DNA from: Solirubrobacteraceae bacterium
GTDB taxonomy: Bacteria; Actinomycetota; Thermoleophilia; Solirubrobacterales; Solirubrobacteraceae
Length of the DNA stretch: 10,067 nt
Direction: 5' to 3'
Assembly: GCA_024710825.1 (NCBI GenBank)
Contig: JANJUA010000395.1
Coordinates: 1 to 10,067 of the forward strand
Under the pieces are notes generated by a model, which searched no databases, was not told the origin of the DNA, and was given only the letters and a program-made list of their open reading frames with translations. A program made the translations under genes and the position numbers. Below, in pieces: positions 1 through 4,774 of this stretch; the first letter of the stretch is position 1, and the number at the start of each line of letters is the position of its first letter.

Positions 1-360
1 TTCGCCGCGCTGCCGGCGGCCGTCGCGGCGGCCCGGCACCAGGTCACCGCGTTCGCCGCCGCGCACGGCGTCGGCGAGCTGGTCCTGCGCGACATCGCGC
101 TCGCCGTGAGCGAGGCGTGCACGAACGTCGTCGTACATGCCTACCGCAACCGTGCGCCGGGCCCGCTGCACCTCACCGCCCGCCACCGCGACGGCGCGCT
201 CGAGGTGACGATCGTCGACGAGGGCGGCGGCGTCCGCCCCCGCGGCGACAGCCCCGGCGTCGGGCTCGGCCTGCAGATCATCGCCCGCACCACCGAGCGC
301 TTCGACGTGCGCGACGCCGTGGGAGGCGGCGCCGAGCTCGTCCTGCGCTTCCGGGCCTGA
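1..360 (+). CDS. Anti-sigma factor serine kinase, RsbW/SpoIIAB-like HATPase domain (5' truncated)
   Basis: Reading frame 1 is open from the first base to the TGA at 358-360, giving 119 visible residues; the start lies outside the window. The sequence shows a GHKL ATPase of the small anti-sigma-factor type. The N-box is SEACTNVVVHAY (Glu38 and Asn42 of the visible part), the G1 box is VDEGGG (Asp73), and the G2 box is GVGLGLQII. It ends cleanly after the last beta-strand (AELVLRFRA), as stand-alone RsbW/SpoIIAB proteins do. Such proteins bind a sigma factor and phosphorylate a STAS-domain antagonist on Ser/Thr. A STAS gene lies 1.1 kb downstream, but its phospho-site is missing, so pairing the two is only speculation. 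The fold is clear; the partner is unknown. A fusion with an upstream domain such as a PP2C phosphatase cannot be excluded because the N-terminus is not visible. Confidence 0.88.
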   Translation, partial: FAALPAAVAAARHQVTAFAAAHGVGELVLRDIALAVSEACTNVVVHAYRNRAPGPLHLTARHRDGALEVTIVDEGGGVRPRGDSPGVGLGLQIIARTTERFDVRDAVGGGAELVLRFRA

Positions 361-375
361 CCGGCGAGGCGCCGG
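361..375 (+). terminator. Hairpin directly after the anti-sigma kinase stop codon
   Basis: CCGGCG (361-366) and CGCCGG (370-375) form a perfect 6-bp stem around a 3-nt loop, starting at the base after the TGA. There is no T-run behind it, so it is not a canonical intrinsic terminator. In GC-rich actinobacteria T-less hairpins often sit at gene ends, but in such GC-rich DNA a chance 6-bp stem is also possible. The rest of the gap to 475 shows no supported gene. Confidence 0.3.
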
Positions 376-475
376 CAGCGGTCCACCCAGCTCGCGACCT
401 GGCCCTCCCCCACCGGGAAGCCGGCGAACGCCAGGGCGGGCAGGAGCACCGGGCCCGGCACCCCCGGTCCCTACC

Positions 476-481
476 TAGGAT
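476..481 (+). promoter_or_regulatory. -10-like element TAGGAT before the cation efflux gene
   Basis: TAGGAT matches the actinobacterial -10 consensus TANNNT and ends 7 nt before the GTG at 489, the spacing expected if transcription starts at or next to the start codon (leaderless mRNA). The same bases contain AGGA (477-480), 8 nt from the start, which could instead serve as a Shine-Dalgarno sequence. No -35 match is seen at the usual distance. Confidence 0.4.
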
Positions 482-488
482 CTGGCCC

Positions 489-1436
489 GTGAGCGGCGGG
501 CACGACCACGACCACGTACACGGCCACTGGGTCACCGAGGACTCGGACTTCGGCAAGCTGTGGATCGCCCTGCTGCTCCTCGGCGGGTTCATGGTCGTCG
601 AGGTCGTCTTCGGCATCGTCGCCGGGTCGCTCGCGCTGTTGTCCGATGCTGCGCACATGCTCACCGACACGGGCGCGATCGCCCTGTCGCTCGTGGCGCT
701 GCGCCTCGCCCGCCGACCCGCCGCCGGCGCGATGACGTTCGGCCTCAAGCGCGCGGAGATCCTCAGCGCCCACGCCAACGGGCTGACGCTGTTGATCCTC
801 GCCGCGATCATCCTCGTCGAGGCGATCCGGCGCCTGTTCTCGCCGCCCGAGGTCGAGGGCGGGCTCGTGCTCGCCGTCGCCCTGGCCGGCGTCGTCGTGA
901 ACATCGCCGCGACGATGGCCCTGGCCCGGGCGAACCGGCAGAGCCTCAACGTCGAGGGCGCCTTCCAGCACGTCCTCACCGACCTCTACGCCTTCCTCGG
1001 CACCGCGATCGCCGGCGCGGTCATCCTGCTCACCGGCTTCGAGCGCGCCGACCCGATCGCCTCGTTGCTCGTCGCCGCGCTCATGCTGCGCTCGTCCTAC
1101 GGCCTGCTGACCGCGTCGGGCCGCGTCTTCCTCGAAGCCGCCCCGAAGGGCGTGGATCCCGAGGAGGTGGGCCGGGCGATGGTGGCGGTGCCCGGCGTCG
1201 TCGAGGTGCACGACCTCCACGTCTGGGAGGTGACGTCCGGGTTCCCGGCGCTCTCGGCCCACGTCACCGTCGCGCGCGACCTCGACTGCCACCAGAAGCG
1301 GCGCGAGGTCGAGGAGGTCCTGCGGGACCGCTTCGGGCTGGACCACACGACGCTGCAGGTCGACCACGAGCCGCGCACGCTGCTGGAGCTGGAGGTCGCC
1401 GACGGCCTGGCCGATCCGCCGCCGCGGCCGGCCTGA
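489..1436 (+). CDS. Cation diffusion facilitator family transporter (CzcD/ZitB-like, Zn2+/H+ antiporter)
   Basis: This 315-residue protein starts at GTG 489. The frame is open further upstream but has no ATG there, and this start gives the typical His-rich N-terminus GGHDHDHVHGHW, probably a metal-capture tail. Six hydrophobic segments follow. The two Zn-site motifs HxxxD are intact: AAHMLTD in TM2 (His56, Asp60) and FQHVLTD in TM5 (His161, Asp165). The cytoplasmic C-terminal ferredoxin-like dimerisation domain is recognisable from VEVHDLHVWEVTSG to the end. The protein should export Zn2+, or Co2+/Cd2+, from the cytoplasm in exchange for protons. Length and motif order match the bacterial CzcD/ZitB group. 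No ArsR/SmtB- or MerR-type metal regulator lies beside it. Metal specificity cannot be decided from sequence; HxxxD at both sites favours zinc. Confidence 0.95.
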   Translation: MSGGHDHDHVHGHWVTEDSDFGKLWIALLLLGGFMVVEVVFGIVAGSLALLSDAAHMLTDTGAIALSLVALRLARRPAAGAMTFGLKRAEILSAHANGLTLLILAAIILVEAIRRLFSPPEVEGGLVLAVALAGVVVNIAATMALARANRQSLNVEGAFQHVLTDLYAFLGTAIAGAVILLTGFERADPIASLLVAALMLRSSYGLLTASGRVFLEAAPKGVDPEEVGRAMVAVPGVVEVHDLHVWEVTSGFPALSAHVTVARDLDCHQKRREVEEVLRDRFGLDHTTLQVDHEPRTLLELEVADGLADPPPRPA

Positions 1437-1450
1437 GCACGGGCGGCCGA

Positions 1451-1466
1451 GCGGATGTTCATCCGC
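1451..1466. repeat. Perfect 7-bp inverted repeat between the CDF and STAS genes
   Basis: GCGGATG (1451-1457) and CATCCGC (1460-1466) are exact inverted copies around TT, 14 bp after the CDF stop. It may be a hairpin terminator without a T-run or a regulator-binding palindrome. The ATG at 1455, the most upstream start of the STAS frame, lies inside the stem, which argues against that start. Confidence 0.45.
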
Positions 1467-1471
1467 GACGT

Positions 1472-1490
1472 CCTCGGGGTAGCTCCGAGG
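1472..1490 (+). promoter_or_regulatory. Hairpin immediately upstream of the STAS start codon
   Basis: CCTCGGGG (1472-1479) pairs with CTCCGAGG (1483-1490) as an 8-bp stem with one G-U pair and the 3-nt loop TAG. The stem ends 3 nt before the ATG at 1494 and contains the only Shine-Dalgarno-like GAGG (1487-1490). It also includes the -10-like TAGCTC (1480-1485). It could damp read-through translation from the CDF transcript or act as a second terminator stem. Function is inferred from position only. Confidence 0.35.
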
Positions 1491-1493
1491 CAG

Positions 1494-1910
1494 ATGAGCA
1501 CGACGCGGTCCTCCTCCACCTCCGCCGCCCTCGACCACGGTCGCGCTCCCGCCGCACCGGCGTACCCGGTCCGCCGCCTCGGCGAGCGGCTCGCGGTCGT
1601 GGAGGCGCCGCCGCAGTTCACCGAGGCCGTCGCGCGCGACTTCTCACGGGCCGTCCTCGCCCTGTGCGCGGACGGCATCCGCGAGCTCGTCCTCGACCTG
1701 TCGGCGGTGCGGCGCCACGCCTGGCCCGCCGTCTACGCGCTCTGCGAGCTGGAGGCGCACCTGAGCGAGGCGTGCTGCGCGCCCGTGGCGGTCTCCGCGC
1801 ATTCGGTGCTCGTGCAGGACCTGAGGGCCGTGGGGCTCGATCGCGCGTGGGGCCTGTCGGGCTCGACGCAGGGCGCGCTCGCGGAGCTCCTGCGCCGCCC
1901 CGTCGGCTAG
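1494..1910 (+). CDS. STAS-domain protein, divergent anti-sigma factor antagonist-like
   Basis: The product has 138 residues from ATG 1494; an in-frame ATG at 1455 would add 13 residues but lies in a hairpin. A low-complexity Ser/Thr/Ala leader (about 1-25) precedes a STAS-like fold: strand RLGERLAVVEAPPQF, then AVARDFSRAVLALCADGIRELVLDLSAV, then a helix and VAVSAHSVLVQDLRAVGLDRAWGLSGS. STAS antagonists of the SpoIIAA/RsbV type bind and are phosphorylated by RsbW-like kinases at the serine of a DLSxVxxxDSxG motif. Here DLSAV (68-72) is followed by RRHAWPAV, so the expected Asp-Ser pair is replaced by Ala76-Trp77. If it binds an anti-sigma factor it should not be switched by phosphorylation at that site. 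The stop TAG interlocks with the stop of the opposite gene. The family assignment is fairly sure, the role is not. Confidence 0.72.
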   Translation: MSTTRSSSTSAALDHGRAPAAPAYPVRRLGERLAVVEAPPQFTEAVARDFSRAVLALCADGIRELVLDLSAVRRHAWPAVYALCELEAHLSEACCAPVAVSAHSVLVQDLRAVGLDRAWGLSGSTQGALAELLRRPVG

Positions 1911-2470
1911 CCGCGCCGCGCCTCTCGCGGGACGAGGCCGAGCTCGTCGACGAGCGTCAGGAACGCGCGCGCGTAGGGCGAGGCGCCGGTCGCGCGGGCC
2001 AACGCGCTCCAGTCGACCTGCTCGCGCAGCGCGCGGGCGATCTGCAGCACCCCGGTGAAGTCGAGGTAGTGGTCGTCGAACGCGAGCAGCTTCGCCGTCA
2101 GGACGTCTTCGACGCCGAGCACCGGCATCTCGATCGCGGCGACCGAGTGGACCTCGGCGCGCTCGAGCGCCGCGTGGAGGTCCACGCCGGTGAGGTCGAA
2201 GATGAGGTCGACGAGCACGTCGCCGTCCCACACCTTCAGCAGCCAGTCCTCGGGCGGCCGCTCGGGTCGCAGGCCGGCCGCCTCCAGCGCGGCCTGGGCC
2301 CGCTGCGCGTCCTCGGGGGCGACGACGAAGTCGAGGTCGTTGCAGGTCTCCGGCCCCCCACGGGCCCATGCGGCGACGCTCCCCCCGAGCGCGAAGCGGA
2401 TCTCCGCGTCGCGCAGCACGGCCGCGCAGAGGCGCATCGTCTCCCTGATCCGCTCGAACGGCTGGTCCAC
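1907..2470 (-). CDS. Nucleotidyltransferase-fold protein (pol-beta superfamily, stand-alone)
   Basis: The product has 187 residues and starts at GTG (2470-2468). The N-terminal helix is followed by the nucleotidyltransferase signature: GGS (29-31), then NDLDF with Asp45 and Asp47 as the metal-binding pair, and a third acidic residue in VLVDLIFD (Asp88). All three carboxylates are present, so it is likely active. The second half (VEDVLTAKLLAFDDHYLDFTGVLQIARAL) resembles the helical part of uncharacterised actinobacterial nucleotidyltransferases and the AbiEii/MNT-like group. Members transfer NMP groups to proteins, tRNA or small molecules, and several are toxins or antitoxins. No HEPN or AbiEi-like partner is adjacent, so no toxin-antitoxin call is made. 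It converges on the STAS gene with a 4-bp overlap and diverges from the phosphoesterase gene. Substrate unknown. Confidence 0.8.
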   Translation of the reverse strand: MDQPFERIRETMRLCAAVLRDAEIRFALGGSVAAWARGGPETCNDLDFVVAPEDAQRAQAALEAAGLRPERPPEDWLLKVWDGDVLVDLIFDLTGVDLHAALERAEVHSVAAIEMPVLGVEDVLTAKLLAFDDHYLDFTGVLQIARALREQVDWSALARATGASPYARAFLTLVDELGLVPREARRG

Positions 2471-2476
2471 GGGCGC

Positions 2477-2482
2477 GGCTTA
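2477..2482 (-). promoter_or_regulatory. -10-like TAAGCC before the nucleotidyltransferase
   Basis: Read on the minus strand, the order is GGGTAAGCC, 6 nt, then the GTG start. No Shine-Dalgarno sequence is present. It faces away from a second GGGTA element on the plus strand at 2497-2501, so the 42-bp divergent gap has two outward-pointing elements arranged as an inverted repeat (TACCC 2481-2485, GGGTA 2497-2501). Confidence 0.35.
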
Positions 2483-2499
2483 CCCGGTGCTCCCGCGGG

Positions 2500-2505
2500 T
2501 ACACC
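2500..2505 (+). promoter_or_regulatory. -10-like TACACC before the metallophosphoesterase
   Basis: GGGTACACC (2497-2505) is followed by 7 nt and then ATC (2513), which is in frame with the phosphoesterase. The arrangement matches the other leaderless-looking starts in this window except that the start codon would be ATC. Evidence is motif and spacing only. Confidence 0.3.
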
Positions 2506-2512
2506 GGGCCGC

Positions 2513-3274
2513 ATCGACGCACCACGCCCCGGAAAGATCCGGATCGCCGCCGCAGGTGACATGCACTGCCGCGAGAGCCGCCGCGAGGCGGTCGGCGCGG
2601 CATTCGCCGCGCTGCGCGGCGCGGCGGACCTGGTGCTTCTCGCCGGCGACCTCACCACCCACGGGGAGCCCGAGCAGGCGCGGGTGCTCGCCGACGCGTG
2701 CCGCGACCTGGATCTGCCGGTCTTCGCGGTGCTCGGCAACCACGACTGGCACGCCAACCGCGTGGACGAGCTGCGCCCCCTGCTCGCCGAGGCCGGGGTG
2801 ACGCTGCTGGACCGCGACTGGGCGGTCTGCGAGATCGGCGGCGTCGAGGTGGGCGTGGTCGGCTGCAAGGGCTTCGTCGGAGGGTTCCCCGGGTCGCACC
2901 TTCCGGACTTCGGCGAGCCGCTGCTGCGCGGCGTCTACCGCGAGACGAGCGCGGAGGTCCATGCGCTGGACACCGGCCTGAAGGCGATCGCCCACTGTCC
3001 GCTGCGCCTGGTGGCGCTGCACTACGCGCCCACCGCGGCGACGCTCGTCGGCGAGCCCGAGGGCATCTGGACGTTTCTCGGCACGGACCGTCTCGCCGCG
3101 CCGATCGCAGAGCACGAGCCGGACCTGGTCGTCCACGGCCACGCGCACGGGGGCGCCTTCGAGGGCAGCATCGAGCGCGTGCCGGTCCACAACGTCTCGG
3201 TGCCGGTGATCGGACGGGACTTCTGGACGTTCGAGCTGGAGTGCCCGGCCCGGCCGACGTCTCCCGTGCACTAA
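2513..3274 (+). CDS. Calcineurin-like metallophosphoesterase (start codon non-canonical or uncertain)
   Basis: From ATC 2513 the product has 254 codons including the stop. All metal-binding motifs of the calcineurin-like phosphoesterase superfamily are present in order: GDMH (Asp16, His18), AGDLTTHG (Asp46), GNHD (75-78), ALHY (His170) and GHAH (His210, His212). It should be a two-metal phosphomono- or diesterase in the cytoplasm, with no signal peptide; the substrate is unknown. The start is a problem. The frame has no ATG, GTG or TTG before the DxH motif until well inside the opposite-strand gene, and the ATG at 2561 would delete catalytic Asp16 and the first strand KIRIAAAGD. ATC 2513 fits the promoter-like TACACC; ATC 2543, 6 nt after GGAAAG, is an alternative. 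A base error is also possible. DUF167 follows after 10 bp. Confidence 0.85.
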   Translation: MDAPRPGKIRIAAAGDMHCRESRREAVGAAFAALRGAADLVLLAGDLTTHGEPEQARVLADACRDLDLPVFAVLGNHDWHANRVDELRPLLAEAGVTLLDRDWAVCEIGGVEVGVVGCKGFVGGFPGSHLPDFGEPLLRGVYRETSAEVHALDTGLKAIAHCPLRLVALHYAPTAATLVGEPEGIWTFLGTDRLAAPIAEHEPDLVVHGHAHGGAFEGSIERVPVHNVSVPVIGRDFWTFELECPARPTSPVH

Positions 3275-3277
3275 CGT
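3272..3277 (+). promoter_or_regulatory. -10-like TAACGT before the DUF167 gene
   Basis: TAACGT fits TANNNT and ends 7 nt before the GTG at 3285. It starts inside the TAA stop of the phosphoesterase. No Shine-Dalgarno sequence is visible before the GTG, so leaderless transcription is a reasonable reading, with read-through from upstream also possible. Confidence 0.4.
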
Positions 3278-3284
3278 CGCCGTC

Positions 3285-3560
3285 GTGGCCGGCGACCATG
3301 CCCTTCTCGACGTCCGCGTGCAGCCGCGGGCCAAGCGGACCGAGGTCGTGGGCGAGCGTGGCGGGGCGATCGTCGTCCGGCTGGCCGCGCCGCCGGTCGA
3401 CGGGAAGGCGAACGCCGCGCTGTGCGCGTTCGTGGCCGCTCGCGCCGGGGTGCCCAAGCGGGCGGTCGAGATCGTCCGCGGGGCGAGCGCCCGCGACAAG
3501 ACGGTTCGCGTCGACGGGGTCTCCGCCACGGCCCTGCGCGCGGCGCTGCTGGGGTCCTGA
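3285..3560 (+). CDS. DUF167 / YggU family protein
   Basis: This 91-residue protein starts at GTG 3285, and its length is typical for the family. It carries the family pattern: strand HALLDVRVQPRAKRTEVVG, then IVVRLAAPPVDGKANAAL, then VPKRAVEIVRGASARDKTVRV. The block APPVDGKAN and the late G-x-S-x-R-x-K pattern are diagnostic. YggU/UPF0235 proteins are small, widely conserved alpha/beta proteins of unknown biochemical role. It lies 10 bp after the phosphoesterase and 40 bp before the eRF1-like gene on the same strand, so co-transcription is possible although it has its own -10-like element. The gene ends in a normal helix (SATALRAALLGS). Confidence 0.93.
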   Translation: MAGDHALLDVRVQPRAKRTEVVGERGGAIVVRLAAPPVDGKANAALCAFVAARAGVPKRAVEIVRGASARDKTVRVDGVSATALRAALLGS

Positions 3561-3588
3561 GCCGACGTTTCGCCACCCCGGCCACGGG

Positions 3589-3594
3589 TAGCGC
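3589..3594 (+). promoter_or_regulatory. -10-like TAGCGC before the eRF1-like gene
   Basis: GGGTAGCGC (3586-3594) is followed by 6 nt and the ATG at 3601. It closely resembles GGGTAAGCC at the nucleotidyltransferase start (same 6-nt spacing) and GGGGTAGCTC at the STAS start. The sixth base is C, not the preferred T, and no -35 element is evident. Confidence 0.35.
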
Positions 3595-3600
3595 CCCAGC

Positions 3601-4743
3601 ATGCGCGCAAACGACCTCGACCCTGCCCGCCTTCGTCGCCTGGCGGGCCTCAAGGCCCCCGGCGGGGCCGTGCTGAGCCTCTATGTGGACCTCGACCCGA
3701 CCACGTTCGCCACGCCTCCGGCGCGCGACAGCCAGGTCAGCTCGCTGGTCGACGAGATGGACCGGCGCCTGCGGGCGTCCGAGCTGCCGCACGAGGCGCA
3801 GACCGCCGCGCGCGCCGACCTCGACCGCGCCCGGGAGGCGCTCGGCCAGCTCGTGACCAACGCGAACGGGGCCAGGGGCGTCGCCCTGTTCGTCTCGGGC
3901 CCGGCCGACCTGTTCGAGGTCGTCCGCCTCCCCCGCCCGGTCGCCTCGCGGGCGGTGCTCGACGACTCGCCCTGGATCGAGCCGCTCGTCCGGTTCGGCC
4001 CCGACCGGCGGGTCTGCGTCGCGCTGGTCGACCGCCACCACGTCCGCCTGCTGCACGGCACGCGCGACGGCCTCTCAGAGCTCGACGCGGACGCCGAGCC
4101 GCTGCGTCGCTCGCACGAGGAGGGCGGCCCCGACGGCCCGCGCCACCCGCGCGCCAACGACGCCGAGGTGCGCGACCACCTCAAGCGGGTCGCGCACGCC
4201 CTGCTCGCCCTGCAGAAGCGGCGCGGGTACGAGTGCCTGCTGATCGGCGCCCCCGGTGAGCTGCGCACGGACATCGAGCAGGCGCTGCACCCGTACGTTC
4301 GCGAGCGCCTCGACGGCTGGCTCGACGTGCAGGTGGAGTACGCGAGCCCGGACGACGTGCGGCGCGCGGCCGCCACCGTGCTCGACGCCGAGCGCCGGCG
4401 CCGCGACGATGCCACGCTCGAGCGCCTGCGCGAGGGCATCGGCCGCGGCGACCGGGCGGCAGCCGGCCTGCGCGAGGTGCTGAAGGCGCTCAACGAGCGC
4501 CGCGTGGAGACGCTGCTCTACGACGCCGGCCTGCGCGTGCGCGGCGTGGTGGGGACGAGCACGGGCTTCCTCGGCGTGGACGAGGAGATCGACCCCATCG
4601 ACGGCAGCCCGACGGAGCAGCGCGACGACATCGTCGAGAACGCCGCGGAGACCGCCGTGCTCCAGGCCGCCGAGGTCCGGGTGCTCGAGGACCGCCCCGA
4701 CCTGGGGCCGCACGGCGGCATCGCGGCGCTGCTGCGCTTCTGA
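3601..4743 (+). CDS. eRF1-like protein of the bacterial baeRF/VLRF1 type, catalytic loop degenerate
   Basis: The product has 380 residues. It shows the layout of bacterial eRF1-like proteins: an N-terminal segment with VLSLYVDLDPT (23-33) and a helical stretch (DSQVSSLVDEMDRRL), a central RNase-H-like domain (VCVALVDRHHVRLLHG), a loop plus conserved helix (HEEGGPDG then AEVRDHLKRVAHAL), the strand YECLLIGAPGEL, and a C-terminal eRF1 domain-3-like region with VLRVLED-type spacing ending in GGIAALLRF. Relatives act on peptidyl-tRNA of stalled ribosomes through a Gln in the loop (GGQ in eRF1, GxxxQ in VLRF1/Vms1). Here the loop reads GGPDGPRH (175-182) with no Gln, so peptidyl-tRNA hydrolysis is doubtful and a binding or scaffold role is possible. 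The ATG start is supported by family length. The exact baeRF subfamily is not determined. Confidence 0.78.
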   Translation: MRANDLDPARLRRLAGLKAPGGAVLSLYVDLDPTTFATPPARDSQVSSLVDEMDRRLRASELPHEAQTAARADLDRAREALGQLVTNANGARGVALFVSGPADLFEVVRLPRPVASRAVLDDSPWIEPLVRFGPDRRVCVALVDRHHVRLLHGTRDGLSELDADAEPLRRSHEEGGPDGPRHPRANDAEVRDHLKRVAHALLALQKRRGYECLLIGAPGELRTDIEQALHPYVRERLDGWLDVQVEYASPDDVRRAAATVLDAERRRRDDATLERLREGIGRGDRAAAGLREVLKALNERRVETLLYDAGLRVRGVVGTSTGFLGVDEEIDPIDGSPTEQRDDIVENAAETAVLQAAEVRVLEDRPDLGPHGGIAALLRF

Positions 4744-4760
4744 GCGGATCGCGACCGTGC

Positions 4761-4766
4761 CATCCT
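4761..4766 (+). promoter_or_regulatory. Possible -10 (CATCCT) of the two-component/ABC cassette
   Basis: CATCCT has the A2 and T6 of an actinobacterial -10 and lies 8 nt before the ATG at 4775. TTCTGA (4738-4743), 17 nt upstream, is a poor -35. The only Shine-Dalgarno-like bases (GAGGG, 4770-4774) touch the ATG with no spacer, so ordinary ribosome binding is unlikely. CATCC (4761-4765) can also pair with GGATG (4773-4777), which covers the start codon. Confidence 0.25.
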
Positions 4767-4774
4767 GATGAGGG

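Noticed and set aside
141..461. Minus-strand 106-residue frame with a hydrophobic start (about 376-461)
   Set aside because: Only its first 35 residues lie in the gap; the rest is the reverse of the kinase domain. No family pattern or start signal is seen.
117..488. Open upstream extension of the cation efflux frame
   Set aside because: The translation is Arg/Pro-rich, out of frame with the clear HATPase coding region it overlaps, and the typical His-rich CDF N-terminus begins at GTG 489.
471..1538. Long minus-strand frame opposite the CDF gene
   Set aside because: Asp/Arg/Gly-rich shadow translation, no recognisable domain; the opposite strand encodes an unambiguous CDF protein.
1908..2470. 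Nucleotidyltransferase plus STAS or phosphoesterase as a toxin-antitoxin pair
   Set aside because: Neither neighbour belongs to a known antitoxin family, and orientation is convergent or divergent rather than operonic.
560..2512. Very long plus-strand frame preceding the metallophosphoesterase
   Set aside because: It is stop-free only because of high GC; the peptide is Arg/Pro/Gly low-complexity shadow of the CDF, STAS and nucleotidyltransferase genes.
2480..3653. Overlapping minus-strand frames opposite the phosphoesterase and DUF167 genes
   Set aside because: Composition is typical of reverse-strand shadows, and the plus-strand proteins carry complete family motifs.
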